Notes: generated by a model not told the origin, from the sequence alone. A stretch of DNA of 12,433 nt from an uncultured Tepidimonas sp. (GCA_937949455.1 CALEDU010000143.1:1-12433), one strand, 5' to 3'. Shown: positions 1 through 7,687, numbered from the stretch's first letter. Translations and numbers: made by a program.

Positions 1-1
1 C

Positions 2-118
2 TACTACGGAGGTGCCGACGGTTTCGAGCATGTGCTCGACCTGGTAGAAGACGCCTGCGACGGCCTGCTCGACCACATCGAACGCGTGCTCGCCGCCCGT
101 GTCGATACGCGCCATTGA
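2..118 (+). CDS. 3' end of an unidentified gene (partial)
   Basis: An open frame enters from the left edge and ends at TGA 116-118, giving the last 38 residues, which begin [10 protein letters not shown] and end AARVDTRH. The fragment is acidic and predicted helical, with the pattern [20 protein letters not shown] typical of an amphipathic helix. I do not recognise the family. The stop lies only 4 bp before the ATG of the CoA-transferase gene at 123, so the two are probably co-transcribed and may act in the same acyl-CoA or catabolic pathway; that is inference from spacing only. Codon use is GC-rich like the neighbours, which supports real coding. Confidence 0.55.
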   Translation, partial: YYGGADGFEHVLDLVEDACDGLLDHIERVLAARVDTRH

Positions 119-122
119 TGCC

Positions 123-1331
123 ATGAACACCCGCCCTTGTCCTCCCGAATCGCGCCCTGCCGGACCGCTGCAAGGCATCCGGGTGTTGGAGCTGGGCCAA
201 CTCATCGCGGGGCCGTTCGCGGCCAAAACCCTCGCCGACTTTGGTGCCGACGTCATCAAGATCGAACCCCCCGAAGGTGGCGACCCACTGCGCAAATGGC
301 GCCTGCTGCGCGACGGCACGTCGGTCTGGTGGGAAGTGCAATCGCGCAACAAGCGCTCCGTGCGCGCCGACCTGCGCCGCCCGGACGGGCAGGCCCTGGT
401 GCGACGCCTGGCTGCCGAGGCGGATGTCTTGATCGAAAACTTCAAGCCCGGCACGCTGGAAGGCTGGGGCCTGGGCTGGGACGCCTTGCACACGCTCAAT
501 CCGCGGCTGGTCATGCTTCGCCTGTCCGGCTATGGGCAGACCGGCCCCTATGCACACAAGCCGGGCTTTGGCATTCTGGGCGAGGCCATGGGCGGCCTGC
601 GCTACCTGACCGGCGAGCCGGGCCGGGTGCCGGTACGCACCGGCGTGTCCATCGGCGACTCGATCGCGGCACTGCACGGCGTCATCGGTGTGTTGCTGGC
701 GCTCTACCACCGCGACGCCCGGGGTGGTCGGGGCCAGATGGTGGATGTCGCGCTGTATGAGAGCGTGTTCAACCTGATGGAGAGCCTGCTGCCGGAGTAC
801 GATGCCTTTGGTGTGGTGCGCGAGCGCGCCGGCAGCGCCTTGCCGGGCATTGCCCCTTCCAACGCCTACCGCTGCCGCCCGGGGGCGGACGGGCAGGACA
901 ACTATGTGTTGATCGGCGGCAACGGGGATGGCATTTTCCGCCGCCTGATGCACGCCATTGGCCGGGACGACTTGGCCCAGGATCCCGACCTCGCCCACAA
1001 CGACGGGCGGGCCCGGCGCGCCGCGGAACTCGACGCCGCCATCGAGGCCTGGACGCGCAGCCGCAGCGTGGACGAAGTCATCACCGCGCTGGAAGCCGCC
1101 GACGTGCCGGTAGGCAAGATCTACACCGCCGCTGACATCGCCACCGATCCACAGTACCATGCGCGCGACATGGTGGTACAAACCACCGACCGCGAGGGCC
1201 GCCCACTAAAAGTGCCTGGCATCGTCCCCAAGCTGAGCGACACCCCGGGGACGCTGCGCCATCCGGCCCCGCGGCTCGGCGAGCACGATGCCGACATCGC
1301 CTCGGTAAGTGGCTGGCCGCCCCTTCGCTAG
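123..1331 (+). CDS. CaiB/BaiF family (class III) CoA-transferase
   Basis: A 402-residue protein of the family III CoA-transferases (formyl-CoA transferase, CaiB and relatives), which move CoA between carboxylic acids through an aspartyl-CoA thioester; they are cytosolic interlocked dimers. The N-terminal signature GIRVLELGQLIAGPFAAKTL leads into LADFGADVIKIEPP (about residues 18-50). ENFKPGTLEGWGL and RLSGYGQTGPYAHKPGF follow. The expected catalytic Asp is residue 179 (GAC at 657-659), in TGVSIGDSIAALHG. Length matches the family (about 400). The substrate cannot be read from sequence. The start at ATG 123 puts the first family motif at the usual distance from the N-terminus. A GTG at 99 would add 8 residues and overlap the upstream gene. 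No clear Shine-Dalgarno sequence is visible, consistent with coupling to the upstream stop 4 bp away. Confidence 0.9.
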   Translation: MNTRPCPPESRPAGPLQGIRVLELGQLIAGPFAAKTLADFGADVIKIEPPEGGDPLRKWRLLRDGTSVWWEVQSRNKRSVRADLRRPDGQALVRRLAAEADVLIENFKPGTLEGWGLGWDALHTLNPRLVMLRLSGYGQTGPYAHKPGFGILGEAMGGLRYLTGEPGRVPVRTGVSIGDSIAALHGVIGVLLALYHRDARGGRGQMVDVALYESVFNLMESLLPEYDAFGVVRERAGSALPGIAPSNAYRCRPGADGQDNYVLIGGNGDGIFRRLMHAIGRDDLAQDPDLAHNDGRARRAAELDAAIEAWTRSRSVDEVITALEAADVPVGKIYTAADIATDPQYHARDMVVQTTDREGRPLKVPGIVPKLSDTPGTLRHPAPRLGEHDADIASVSGWPPLR

Positions 1332-1390
1332 GCACGCCATTGAACCCCAGTTCACCGCCGCCTAGACGCAGACACAAGCTCGGCAACAAG

Positions 1391-1426
1391 CACAAAAAAC
1401 CCGTTGGCCGAAAAACCAACGGGTTT
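1391..1426 (-). terminator. Intrinsic terminator of tRNA-fMet / rplQ
   Basis: A perfect 11-bp stem (1397-1407 paired with 1416-1426, arms AAACCCGTTGG and CCAACGGGTTT) with an 8-nt loop. On the minus strand it is followed by TTTTTTGTGCTTG, a classic Rho-independent terminator. It lies 7 bp downstream of the encoded CCA of the initiator tRNA, so it should end both tRNA transcription and any read-through from rplQ. On the plus strand the stem is followed by a poorer T-rich stretch (GAGTATTT), so weak bidirectional use for the convergent CoA-transferase gene is possible. Confidence 0.85.
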
Positions 1427-1433
1427 GAGTATT

Positions 1434-1510
<77 letters not shown>

Positions 1511-1522
1511 TCAGAAGCTGAA

Positions 1523-1551
1523 ATTATAGCACGATCACTCGGCTTTGTCGT
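1523..1551 (-). promoter_or_regulatory. Promoter of the initiator tRNA gene
   Basis: On the minus strand a consensus -10 box TATAAT (1523-1528) carries the extended -10 TG motif (TGCTATAAT). A 17-bp spacer separates it from ACGACA (1546-1551), which matches 4 of 6 bases of the -35 consensus TTGACA. The -35 box lies inside the last codons of rplQ. Transcription would start around 1516, leaving about 6 nt of 5' leader before tRNA position 1 (1510), as expected for a tRNA gene. The assignment is from consensus matching only. Confidence 0.75.
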
Positions 1552-1936
1552 CTGCTGGGGCAGCGTCCGCCGCCGGCTCGGCGCGATCGACCAGTTCCAT
1601 GTAGGCCATCGGCGCATTGTCGCCGACGCGGAAGCCCATCTTCAGGATGCGCGTATAACCACCCGGGCGGTTTTGAAAACGCGGGCCCAGCTCGTTGAAC
1701 AGCTTGACCACCGTATCGCGGTCGCGCAGACGGTCAAACGCCAGACGGCGATTGGCCAGCGACGGCTTCTTGGCCAAGGTGATCAGTGGCTCGACGACGC
1801 GGCGCAGTTCCTTGGCTTTGGGCAGCGTGGTCTTGATGGCCTCGTGCTTGAGCAGCGAGTTGGCCATATTGCGCAACATCGCCTGGCGGTGCGCGCTGGT
1901 GCGGTTGAGTTTGCGAAGTCCGTGTCCGTGACGCAT
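1535..1936 (-). CDS. rplQ: 50S ribosomal protein L17 (bL17)
   Basis: A 133-residue bL17, a bacterial-specific large-subunit protein near the polypeptide exit tunnel. The N-terminal signature [20 protein letters not shown] is typical and full length, followed by [20 protein letters not shown] and the conserved [20 protein letters not shown] near residues 92-111. The C-terminal tail after AYMELVDR is Ala- and acid-rich ([15 protein letters not shown]), a variable extension seen in proteobacterial L17. A good Shine-Dalgarno (AAGGAAC) precedes the ATG. It is the last protein gene of the alpha operon, 76 bp after rpoA, with a stem-loop in the gap. Its 3' end doubles as the -35 region of the tRNA-fMet promoter. 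Confidence 0.97.
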   Translation of the reverse strand: MRHGHGLRKLNRTSAHRQAMLRNMANSLLKHEAIKTTLPKAKELRRVVEPLITLAKKPSLANRRLAFDRLRDRDTVVKLFNELGPRFQNRPGGYTRILKMGFRVGDNAPMAYMELVDRAEPAADAAPADDKAE

Positions 1937-1960
1937 GGTGGGTTCCTTTCTGTCTTGTCA

Positions 1961-1986
1961 CCGGCAGCCGGATCAGGTACTGCCGG
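1961..1986 (-). other. Stem-loop in the rpoA-rplQ gap
   Basis: Perfect 7-bp inverted repeat CCGGCAG (1961-1967) and CTGCCGG (1980-1986) with a 12-nt loop, in the 76-bp gap between rpoA and rplQ. No U tract follows it on the minus strand, so it is not a standard terminator. An RNA processing or mRNA-stability element separating the rpoA and rplQ messages is possible. The pairing is seen directly; the role is inferred. Confidence 0.45.
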
Positions 1987-2012
1987 GGGTCACTGGGGTT
2001 GAGGGAAAGCGC

Positions 2013-2999
2013 TCAATGCTTCTCGAGCCCGGCCGGGGGCCAATTGTCCAGCTTCATGCCCAGCGTCAGGCCGCGCGAAGCCAGAACTTCCTTGATCTCG
2101 TTGAGCGACTTGCGGCCCAGGTTGGGGGTCTTGAGCAGCTCGTTTTCGGTGCGCTGGATTAGATCACCGATGTAGTAGATGTTTTCGGCCTTGAGGCAAT
2201 TCGCCGAACGCACGGTCAGCTCCAGTTCGTCGACCGGACGCAACAAGATCGGGTCGAATGCCGGAGCCCCTGCCTTGGCACCCGCACCGACCTCGAACGG
2301 TGCACCGCCTTCGAGTTGTGCAAACACCGACAGTTGCTCGACCAGTATTTTGGCGGCTGCACGCACGGCCTCTTCGGGTCCGATGGCACCATTGGTCTCG
2401 ATGTCGAGCACCAGCTTGTCTAGATCGGTGCGCTGCTCGACACGGGCATTTTCCACCGCATAGCTGACCCGCTTGACCGGAGAAAATGATGCGTCGAGCA
2501 CGATACGGCCGATGCTGTTGCGATGATCATCGCCCTTGCGCAGGTTGCCCGGCACATAACCTCGCCCCTTCTCGACCTTGATTTGCATGTCGAGTTTGGC
2601 TCCCGGCGCAAGCGTTGCTATCGGGTGCTCGGGGTTGAGGATCTCGACGTCGTGCGGCGTCTGGATGTCGCCGGCCGTGACCACGCCTTCGCCTTCTTTG
2701 CGCAGGCTCAGCGTGACCTCATCGCGGTTGTGCAGCTTGAACACCACCCCCTTGAGGTTGAGCAGAATGTGCACCACATCCTCCTGCACCCCATCGATGG
2801 TGGAGAACTCGTGCACCACGCCCGCGATCGTGACTTCCGTCGGTGCGTGCCCGACCATCGAAGACAGCAGGACACGCCGCAGCGCATTGCCCAGCGTGTG
2901 TCCATAGCCCCGCTCGAAGGGCTCGAGCGTCACTTCGGCGCGATGAGCCGACAAGCGCTCGACTTGGATGGTTTTGGGTTTGAGCAGGTTATTTAGCAT
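2013..2999 (-). CDS. rpoA: DNA-directed RNA polymerase subunit alpha
   Basis: A 328-residue alpha subunit (E. coli has 329). The N-terminal domain (about 1-230) dimerises and scaffolds beta and beta'. It contains [40 protein letters not shown] and [18 protein letters not shown] variable linker ([15 protein letters not shown]) leads to the C-terminal domain, which binds UP elements and activators. Its [10 protein letters not shown] (Arg264, Asn267 and neighbours) matches the DNA-binding determinant around E. coli Arg265, and [20 protein letters not shown] is intact. The start is ATG 2999 ([14 protein letters not shown]), because an AGGAAG Shine-Dalgarno lies just upstream and family members begin here. 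An in-frame extension up to 3053 would add 18 unconserved residues. A perfect 11-bp hairpin lies in the 111-bp gap before it. Confidence 0.98.
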   Translation of the reverse strand: MLNNLLKPKTIQVERLSAHRAEVTLEPFERGYGHTLGNALRRVLLSSMVGHAPTEVTIAGVVHEFSTIDGVQEDVVHILLNLKGVVFKLHNRDEVTLSLRKEGEGVVTAGDIQTPHDVEILNPEHPIATLAPGAKLDMQIKVEKGRGYVPGNLRKGDDHRNSIGRIVLDASFSPVKRVSYAVENARVEQRTDLDKLVLDIETNGAIGPEEAVRAAAKILVEQLSVFAQLEGGAPFEVGAGAKAGAPAFDPILLRPVDELELTVRSANCLKAENIYYIGDLIQRTENELLKTPNLGRKSLNEIKEVLASRGLTLGMKLDNWPPAGLEKH

Positions 3000-3053
3000 T
3001 CGGACTTCCTTCAATACCCTCGGCTCGTTACACCGATAAGGCCGATGGAGCAC

Positions 3054-3087
3054 AAAATCCCGGATCCCGCCGAGTACGGGATCCGGG
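3054..3087 (-). terminator. Terminator-like hairpin between rpsD and rpoA (possible attenuator)
   Basis: Perfect 11-bp inverted repeat CCCGGATCCCG (3059-3069) and CGGGATCCGGG (3077-3087) with a 7-nt loop. On the minus strand it is followed at once by ATTTTGTG. The stem is very stable but the U tract is short, so partial termination (attenuation) or a processing and stability role fits better than full termination, since rpoA and rplQ need read-through. It starts 23 bp after the rpsD stop and ends about 55 bp before the rpoA start. I see no separate rpoA promoter of good quality in this gap. Confidence 0.6.
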
Positions 3088-3110
3088 CTCTAATGGGGCG
3101 CGCCCGAGAA

Positions 3111-3734
3111 TCAACGCGAGTACAGTTCGACGATCAGCGATTCGTTGATGTCGGCACCGAATTCATCACGGTCCGGCACCTTCTTGAAGACGCCTTCGCA
3201 CTTGTCGGCCGCCACCTCGACCCACCCCGGGAAACCGATCTGCTTGGCCAGCTCCAGCGCCTCTTTCACGCGGTTCTGGTTGCGAGCTTTCTCGCGGACG
3301 GCAACGACGTCACCAGCGTTGACCAGGTAAGACGGGATATTGACCGTCTGACCATTGACACTGATGCCCTTGTGCGAAACGAGCTGGCGGGCTTCGGCGC
3401 GGGTGGAGGCAAAACCCATGCGGTAAACCACGTTGTCCAGGCGCGACTCGAGAATGGCCAGCAGGTTTTGGCCCGTGTTGCCGCGGCGGCGATCGGCCTC
3501 GGCAAAATAGCGACGGAACTGCCGCTCCAGCACGCCATACATGCGCTTGACCTTTTGCTTCTCACGCAGTTGCAGGCCGAAATCCGACGCCCGGGAACCC
3601 GATGTGCGGCCATGCTGGCCGGGCTTGGTATCGAATTTGGCCTTGTCGCTAATGGAGCGGCGCGCGCTCTTCAGAAACAGGTCGGTGCCTTCGCGGCGGG
3701 AGAGCTTGGCTTTGGGGCCGAGATAACGTGCCAC
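3111..3734 (-). CDS. rpsD: 30S ribosomal protein S4 (uS4)
   Basis: A 207-residue uS4, a primary 16S rRNA-binding assembly protein, and in E. coli the autoregulator of the alpha operon. The N-terminus (V/M)[19 protein letters not shown] lacks the Cys cluster of zinc-binding S4 forms. The S4 RNA-binding domain spans about residues 94-150 ([20 protein letters not shown], then [18 protein letters not shown]). The start is GTG 3734, chosen because family members begin exactly here and AAGGAAAA lies 5-10 nt upstream. The frame is open upstream to 3887, but that extension resembles no S4 sequence. The gene is separated from rpsK by an unusually long 254-bp spacer with several stem-loops, and from rpoA by a strong hairpin, which suggests separate control. 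Confidence 0.97.
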   Translation of the reverse strand: MARYLGPKAKLSRREGTDLFLKSARRSISDKAKFDTKPGQHGRTSGSRASDFGLQLREKQKVKRMYGVLERQFRRYFAEADRRRGNTGQNLLAILESRLDNVVYRMGFASTRAEARQLVSHKGISVNGQTVNIPSYLVNAGDVVAVREKARNQNRVKEALELAKQIGFPGWVEVAADKCEGVFKKVPDRDEFGADINESLIVELYSR

Positions 3735-3754
3735 TGGTTTTCCTTTCCATACTG

Positions 3755-3785
3755 CCGCAACCCAGACCCAGCGGGACTGTTGCGG
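3755..3785 (-). promoter_or_regulatory. Stem-loop upstream of the rpsD ribosome-binding site
   Basis: Perfect 7-bp inverted repeat CCGCAAC (3755-3761) and GTTGCGG (3779-3785) enclosing 17 nt, which itself holds CCC/GGG pairing potential. On the minus strand the hairpin ends about 20 nt before the GTG start of rpsD and about 7 nt before its Shine-Dalgarno. Together with smaller hairpins further up the 254-nt spacer (for example CCGGA-TCGAC-TCCGG) it makes a structured leader, a plausible place for S4 feedback control. Only the pairing is seen; S4 binding is inference. Confidence 0.4.
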
Positions 3786-3928
3786 GAGCCAGCGGGTGGG
3801 CGCGACGCCGGCGAAGCCCTCCGCCTGCATGCTCCGGAGTCGATCCGGGGCGCTTCGTCGCACCAGCCCTCGCTGGCGGTGGTCCAAACATCGATGCCAC
3901 CCGGCACACCGGCTAGAGTGGCACTCTC

Positions 3929-3953
3929 AAAAAAGCCCGCTATTTTAGCGTGC
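3929..3953 (-). terminator. Weak intrinsic terminator/attenuator candidate after rpsK
   Basis: On the minus strand GC-A-CGCTA, loop AAA, TAGCG-G-GC is followed by six Ts. This is a 5-bp stem extended by 2 bp across one mismatch, with a 3-nt loop. It lies 35 bp after the rpsK stop, preceded by another small hairpin (GTCTGC, loop TTGAC, GCAGAC at 3962-3978). The short stem suggests inefficient termination, so it may act as an attenuator inside the operon. The TAAAAT at 3942-3947 in the stem could instead be a -10 box, paired with TTGACG (3967-3972) at a poor 19-bp spacing. Confidence 0.4.
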
Positions 3954-3988
3954 CTAACATGGTCTGCGTCAAGCAGACGGTCATTCCA

Positions 3989-4393
3989 TCAGATACGCCG
4001 ACGCTTTGGAGGGCGGCATCCGTTGTGCGGCACCGGCGTCACATCCGAGATGGACGTGATTTTGATGCCCAACGCACCCAGCGCGCGCACGGACGACTCA
4101 CGACCCGGTCCAGGGCCCTTGATTTCGACATCCAGGTTCTTGATGCCCTGCTCCATGGCAGCGCGGCCAGCAGCCTCGGAGGCGACCTGCGCAGCAAATG
4201 GGGTGGATTTGCGCGAACCCTTGAAACCCTGGCCCCCAGCCGATGCCCAGGCCAATGCGTTGCCTTGGCGATCGGTGATGGTGATGATGGTGTTGTTGAA
4301 CGACGCGTGCACATGCGCGATGCCGTCGGCAATGTTCTTACGAACTTTTTTGCGCACACGGGCCGCGGCGTTGGCGGAAGGAGACTTGGCCAT
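3989..4393 (-). CDS. rpsK: 30S ribosomal protein S11 (uS11)
   Basis: A 134-residue uS11, a platform protein of the small subunit close to the Shine-Dalgarno/anti-Shine-Dalgarno helix. Family segments in order: [80 protein letters not shown] and the basic C-terminus [16 protein letters not shown]. Full length. The ATG is preceded by an AGGACAG-type Shine-Dalgarno, and the gene follows rpsM by 21 bp. Downstream the tight packing of the operon ends: the next gene, rpsD, begins 254 bp later, after hairpin-rich non-coding sequence. Confidence 0.97.
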   Translation of the reverse strand: MAKSPSANAAARVRKKVRKNIADGIAHVHASFNNTIITITDRQGNALAWASAGGQGFKGSRKSTPFAAQVASEAAGRAAMEQGIKNLDVEIKGPGPGRESSVRALGALGIKITSISDVTPVPHNGCRPPKRRRI

Positions 4394-4414
4394 GACTGTC
4401 CTTTATGCGGCGGA

Positions 4415-4780
4415 TTACTTCTTCAGCGGCTGAGCGGCTTTGCGCGGACCCTTGCGCGTGCGCGCATTGGTCTTGGTGCGCTGGCCACGCACCGGCAGAC
4501 CACGGCGGTGACGGAAACCGCGATAGCAGCCGATGTCCATCAGGCGCTTGATGTTCATGGTCACCTCGCGACGCAGGTCACCCTCGATCGTGAGCCGACC
4601 GACCTGTTCGCGCACCTTTTCGAGCTCGGCGTCGGACAGGTCCTTGATCTTCTTGGAATATGGAATGCCGCAAGCGTCGCAGATCTGGCGCGCGCGGGTG
4701 CGGCCAATGCCGTAGATCGCCGTCAGGCCGATCTCGGCGTGCTTGTGCGGCGGAATGTTGATACCAGCAATACGTGCCAT
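4415..4780 (-). CDS. rpsM: 30S ribosomal protein S13 (uS13)
   Basis: A 121-residue uS13 of the small-subunit head, which contacts the P-site tRNA and 50S L5 in an intersubunit bridge. [20 protein letters not shown] begins the helix-two-turn-helix region. [19 protein letters not shown] and the signature [20 protein letters not shown] (about residues 86-105) follow, and then the very basic tail [16 protein letters not shown] that reaches the P-site tRNA. Full length, 18 bp after rpmJ. In E. coli this gene heads the alpha operon behind an S4-responsive leader; here there is no room for such a leader, so translation probably follows directly from the upstream gene. Confidence 0.97.
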   Translation of the reverse strand: MARIAGINIPPHKHAEIGLTAIYGIGRTRARQICDACGIPYSKKIKDLSDAELEKVREQVGRLTIEGDLRREVTMNIKRLMDIGCYRGFRHRRGLPVRGQRTKTNARTRKGPRKAAQPLKK

Positions 4781-4798
4781 GGTGGTCCTCTACTCGAA

Positions 4799-4912
4799 TC
4801 AGCCTTGACGCTGCTTGTGTCGCGGGTCGGTGCAAATCACGCGCACGACGCCATGGCGACGGATGATCTTACAGTTGCGGCACATTTTCTTGACGGAAGC
4901 CGAAACTCGCAT
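4799..4912 (-). CDS. rpmJ: 50S ribosomal protein L36 (bL36), zinc-binding form
   Basis: A 37-residue bL36: [20 protein letters not shown], then [17 protein letters not shown]. The zinc ligands Cys11, Cys14, Cys27 and His32 are all present, so this is the zinc-binding (C+) form. Zinc-starved proteobacteria often replace it with a Cys-less paralogue; none is in this window. It is the smallest protein of the cluster. It starts at ATG 4912 with TAGGAGAG about 6 nt upstream, 29 bp after infA, and ends 18 bp before rpsM. The secY-infA-rpmJ-rpsM order is usual for betaproteobacteria. Confidence 0.96.
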   Translation of the reverse strand: MRVSASVKKMCRNCKIIRRHGVVRVICTDPRHKQRQG

Positions 4913-4941
4913 GTTGCTCTCCTAAAAACAAAATCGGTCGC

Positions 4942-5160
4942 TCACTTGGCGCGAAATACGATGCGGGCACGGGTCAGGTCATAGGGGGTGAGCTCGACCT
5001 TGACCTTATCCCCGGGCAAGATGCGGATGTAGTGCATCCGCATCTTGCCGGAGATATGACCCAACACGATATGTCCGTTTTCCAGTTTGACCCGGAAGGT
5101 GGCGTTGGGGAGGTTTTCGATCACCTCACCCTGCATCTCGATGACATCGTCCTTCGCCAT
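4942..5160 (-). CDS. infA: Translation initiation factor IF-1
   Basis: A 72-residue IF-1, a single S1/OB-fold domain that occupies the 30S A site during initiation and helps IF-2 and IF-3 select the initiator tRNA. Family sequence: [60 protein letters not shown], then ARIVFRAK. The start is ATG 5160, because IF-1 begins MAK(E/D)D. The frame is open 12 bp further up (to 5172), but that would overlap secY. It lies 4 bp after the secY stop, so translation is probably coupled. Its presence with tRNA-fMet at the end of the same run puts two initiation components in one locus. Confidence 0.97.
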   Translation of the reverse strand: MAKDDVIEMQGEVIENLPNATFRVKLENGHIVLGHISGKMRMHYIRILPGDKVKVELTPYDLTRARIVFRAK

Positions 5161-5164
5161 GTTC

Positions 5165-6481
5165 TTACGCACCCGTGGCCTTGAACGAGGCCTTCTTCAA
5201 CAGCGACTCGTACTGCTGCGACATCATGTAATTCTGCACCTGCGCCCAAAAGTCCATCGTCACCACGACGATGATCAGCAGGGACGTGCCACCAAAATAG
5301 AACGGCACGTTGTACTTCAGGATGAGAAACTCCGGCAACAAACACACCAAAGTGATGTATATGGCACCGGCCAGGGTCAGTCGCAGCAGTATTTTGTCGA
5401 TGTAGCGCGCCGTCTGGTCGCCAGGACGAATCCCGGGGATGAACGCGCCGCTCTTCTTCAGGTTGTCGGCTGTCTCGCGGCTGTTGAACACGAGCGCCGT
5501 GTAGAAGAAGCAGAAGAACACGATCGCTGCAGCGTAGCACGCCACATAGATCGGTTGCCCAGGCGACAGGGCCGAGGCCAGATCGCGCAGCCAGCGCGTG
5601 CCGTCGCCCGTGCTCATCCAACTCACCAACGTGGTGGGCAGCAGGATGATCGACGAGGCAAAGATCGGCGGAATCACACCAGCCATGTTGAGCTTGAGCG
5701 GCAGGTGCGATGACTGACCTCCATAGATCTTGTTGCCAACCTGGCGACGCGCATAGTTCACCAGAATACGGCGCTGACCGCGTTCGATGAAGACCACGGC
5801 ATAGGTCACCACGACCACCAGCGTTACGATGAAAATCGCCGCCAAGATGCTCATGGCACCAGTGCGCACCAGTTCCAGCAAACCGCCGATCGCATTGGGC
5901 AGTCCGGCGGCAATACCCGCAAAGATCAGAACCGAAATGCCATTGCCTAGCCCGCGCTCGGTGATCTGCTCGCCCAGCCACATCAAAAACATCGTACCCG
6001 CCACCAAGCTGACCACCGCGGTAAAGCGAAAAGCCAGACCCGGGTCGATCACCAGACCGGGCGAACCTTCCAGTGCCAGCGCGATGCCGAGCGCCTGGAA
6101 GACCGCCAGCAGCAATGTGCCATAGCGCGTGTACTGAGTGATCTTGCGCCGACCTGCCTCCCCCTCCTTCTTGAGCTGCTCGAACGTTGGCACGGCGTAA
6201 GTCATCAGCTGCATGATGATCGACGCCGAGATATACGGCATGATCCCGAGCGCGAACACCGTGAAGCGCGACAGCGCCCCACCCGAGAACATGTTGAACA
6301 GACTCAAGATGCCGCCCTGCTGACCCTTGAACAGCTGTTCGAGCTGAACGGGGTCGATGCCCGGCACGGGGATGTGCGCCCCGATCCGGTATACCACCAG
6401 GGCCAGCAGCAGAAACACCAGACGGCGACGCAAGTCGCCGAACTTGCCGGTCTTGGCGAGAGTCGTTGCGTTGGTGGCCAC
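5165..6481 (-). CDS. secY: Protein translocase subunit SecY
   Basis: A 438-residue SecY, the pore-forming inner-membrane subunit of the SecYEG channel. The family has ten transmembrane helices, and hydrophobic segments appear throughout: TM1 near residues 20-40 ([20 protein letters not shown]), the plug/TM2 region [20 protein letters not shown] and [13 protein letters not shown], the cytoplasmic loop [17 protein letters not shown], and [20 protein letters not shown] with [13 protein letters not shown] in the C-terminal ribosome/SecA-facing loop. The start is GTG 6481 ([20 protein letters not shown]); only a weak Shine-Dalgarno (GGGA) precedes it. It sits 29 bp after rplO and 4 bp before infA, the usual last gene of the spc operon, with no terminator after it. 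Confidence 0.97.
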   Translation of the reverse strand: MATNATTLAKTGKFGDLRRRLVFLLLALVVYRIGAHIPVPGIDPVQLEQLFKGQQGGILSLFNMFSGGALSRFTVFALGIMPYISASIIMQLMTYAVPTFEQLKKEGEAGRRKITQYTRYGTLLLAVFQALGIALALEGSPGLVIDPGLAFRFTAVVSLVAGTMFLMWLGEQITERGLGNGISVLIFAGIAAGLPNAIGGLLELVRTGAMSILAAIFIVTLVVVVTYAVVFIERGQRRILVNYARRQVGNKIYGGQSSHLPLKLNMAGVIPPIFASSIILLPTTLVSWMSTGDGTRWLRDLASALSPGQPIYVACYAAAIVFFCFFYTALVFNSRETADNLKKSGAFIPGIRPGDQTARYIDKILLRLTLAGAIYITLVCLLPEFLILKYNVPFYFGGTSLLIIVVVTMDFWAQVQNYMMSQQYESLLKKASFKATGA

Positions 6482-6510
6482 GTGCGATCCCGGATGCGTG
6501 GTACGACCGA

Positions 6511-6942
6511 TCAGGCCACCGAGCCGCCGGCCGCCTCGATAGCGGCTTTGGCACCAGCCGTCGCCGAGACGTTGGTGAGCCGGACGGCGATGCCGAGCTG
6601 ACCCGTCTTGATGACCTTGACTTTTTTGGCCAGTTGGGGCACGAGTCCAGCCTGTTTGAGAGTCAGCAGATCGACCTCGGCCTGTCCCAGCGCTTGCAGA
6701 TCGGCCAGTGTCACTTCGGCGTTGAACTTGAGGGCCTGCGACTTGAAGCCGCGCTTGGGCAAACGGCGCTGCAGCGGCATTTGACCGCCTTCGAAGCCCA
6801 CTTTGTGGAAGCCGCCCGAGCGAGACTTCTGGCCTTTGTGGCCGCGGCCCGCCGTCTTGCCCAGACCGGAACCGATGCCACGGCCGACACGACGGCGAGG
6901 CTTCTTCGAGCCCGCAGCGGGCTTGAGATTGTTGAGTTCCAT
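6511..6942 (-). CDS. rplO: 50S ribosomal protein L15 (uL15)
   Basis: A 143-residue uL15, a late-assembling large-subunit protein. The extended basic N-terminus [20 protein letters not shown] runs into the Gly-rich [23 protein letters not shown]-binding arm. [24 protein letters not shown] follows, and the C-terminal globular domain ends [19 protein letters not shown]. Length is normal for proteobacteria. It lies 13 bp after rpmD and 29 bp before secY, the conserved rpmD-rplO-secY order. Confidence 0.97.
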   Translation of the reverse strand: MELNNLKPAAGSKKPRRRVGRGIGSGLGKTAGRGHKGQKSRSGGFHKVGFEGGQMPLQRRLPKRGFKSQALKFNAEVTLADLQALGQAEVDLLTLKQAGLVPQLAKKVKVIKTGQLGIAVRLTNVSATAGAKAAIEAAGGSVA

Positions 6943-6955
6943 CTCGAGACTCCGA

Positions 6956-7138
6956 TCAGAGCACCTGAAGCAGGTAGCTCACCTTGTTGATCATCCCGCG
7001 CACGGCAGGGGTGTCCTGCAGCTCGCGCACGCTGCCCAGCTTGCGCAGGCCCAGGCCGCGCACCGTGGCGCGGTGGGACTCTTTGCAGCCGATCGGGCTG
7101 CGCACGAGCTTGACTTTGACGGTGTTGGGGGTCGTCAT
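6956..7138 (-). CDS. rpmD: 50S ribosomal protein L30 (uL30)
   Basis: A 60-residue uL30, a small large-subunit protein with a ferredoxin-like fold. [20 protein letters not shown] and [20 protein letters not shown], then [14 protein letters not shown], match the bacterial family over its full length. The start is ATG 7138 ([10 protein letters not shown]). The frame is open far upstream (to 7330), but that stretch overlaps rpsE in another frame and is not conserved. A GGGAGA-like Shine-Dalgarno is placed about 5 nt before the ATG. It sits 13 bp from both rpsE and rplO. Confidence 0.96.
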   Translation of the reverse strand: MTTPNTVKVKLVRSPIGCKESHRATVRGLGLRKLGSVRELQDTPAVRGMINKVSYLLQVL

Positions 7139-7151
7139 GGTGTTCTCCCGA

Positions 7152-7670
7152 TCAGGCCACGAGCTCTTCGACCGATTTGCCGCGTTTGGCGGCGATTTCG
7201 GCCGGCGTGGTCGATTTGCGCAGGGCGTCCAGCGTCGCGCGCACCAGGTTGTACGGGTTGGTCGAGCCGTGGCTCTTGGCCACGATGTCGGTAATACCCA
7301 TGACTTCGAAGACGGCACGCATCGGTCCACCCGCGATGATGCCGGTCCCCTTGGAGGCGGGCATCATGATGACGGTGGAGGCACCGTGCCGACCCTTGAC
7401 CTCATGGTGCAGCGTTCCGCCCTTGAGTGATACCTTGAACATGCTGCGGCGGGCCTCGTCCATGGCCTTTTGCACGGACACCGGCACTTCACGCGCTTTG
7501 CCCTTGCCCATGCCGATACGGCCATCGCCATCGCCCACCACGGTCAGCGCCGCGAAACCCATGATGCGGCCACCCTTGACCACTTTGGTCACGCGGTTGA
7601 CCGAGATCATTTTCTCGCGCAGGCCGTCGTCGTTGGCCTCGGTTTTTACATTCGCTTGCATTTTTGCCAT
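7152..7670 (-). CDS. rpsE: 30S ribosomal protein S5 (uS5)
   Basis: A 172-residue uS5 at the mRNA entry side of the small subunit, involved in decoding accuracy and mRNA unwinding. The S5 double-stranded-RNA-binding domain is at about residues 18-80. It includes [19 protein letters not shown], the loop where spectinomycin-resistance changes map in other bacteria (wild-type-like here), and [20 protein letters not shown]. The C-terminal domain has [20 protein letters not shown] and [20 protein letters not shown]. The start is ATG 7670 (MAKMQANVK) by family alignment; a GTG at 7679 would add three residues but leaves the GGAG too close. The gene begins 17 bp after rplR. Confidence 0.97.
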   Translation of the reverse strand: MAKMQANVKTEANDDGLREKMISVNRVTKVVKGGRIMGFAALTVVGDGDGRIGMGKGKAREVPVSVQKAMDEARRSMFKVSLKGGTLHHEVKGRHGASTVIMMPASKGTGIIAGGPMRAVFEVMGITDIVAKSHGSTNPYNLVRATLDALRKSTTPAEIAAKRGKSVEELVA

Positions 7671-7687
7671 TTGCGTCACCCGCTCCG

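Noticed and set aside
3735..3887. In-frame N-terminal extension of rpsD (51 codons)
   Set aside because: S4 proteins start at (M/V)ARYLGPK, and the extension is unconserved, GC-rich leader sequence. A good Shine-Dalgarno sits just before GTG 3734.
3942..3972. TTGACG/TAAAAT as an internal promoter for rpsD
   Set aside because: The 19-bp spacing is poor and the -10 is buried in a terminator-like stem. Kept only as an alternative reading of that region, not called as a promoter.
3045..4433. Long open frame on the plus strand (462 codons) antisense to rpsD and rpsK
   Set aside because: It lies opposite highly conserved genes. GC-rich third positions commonly leave such antisense frames open, and its product shows no family resemblance.
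3950..4984. Open frame of 344 codons on the plus strand antisense to rpsK, rpsM and rpmJ
   Set aside because: Shadow of the ribosomal genes; no recognisable motifs and no ribosome-binding site worth noting.
5121..6554. Open frame of 477 codons on the minus strand overlapping secY in another frame
   Set aside because: Out of frame with secY, which is unmistakable; the product is low-complexity, Arg/His/Gly-rich shadow sequence.
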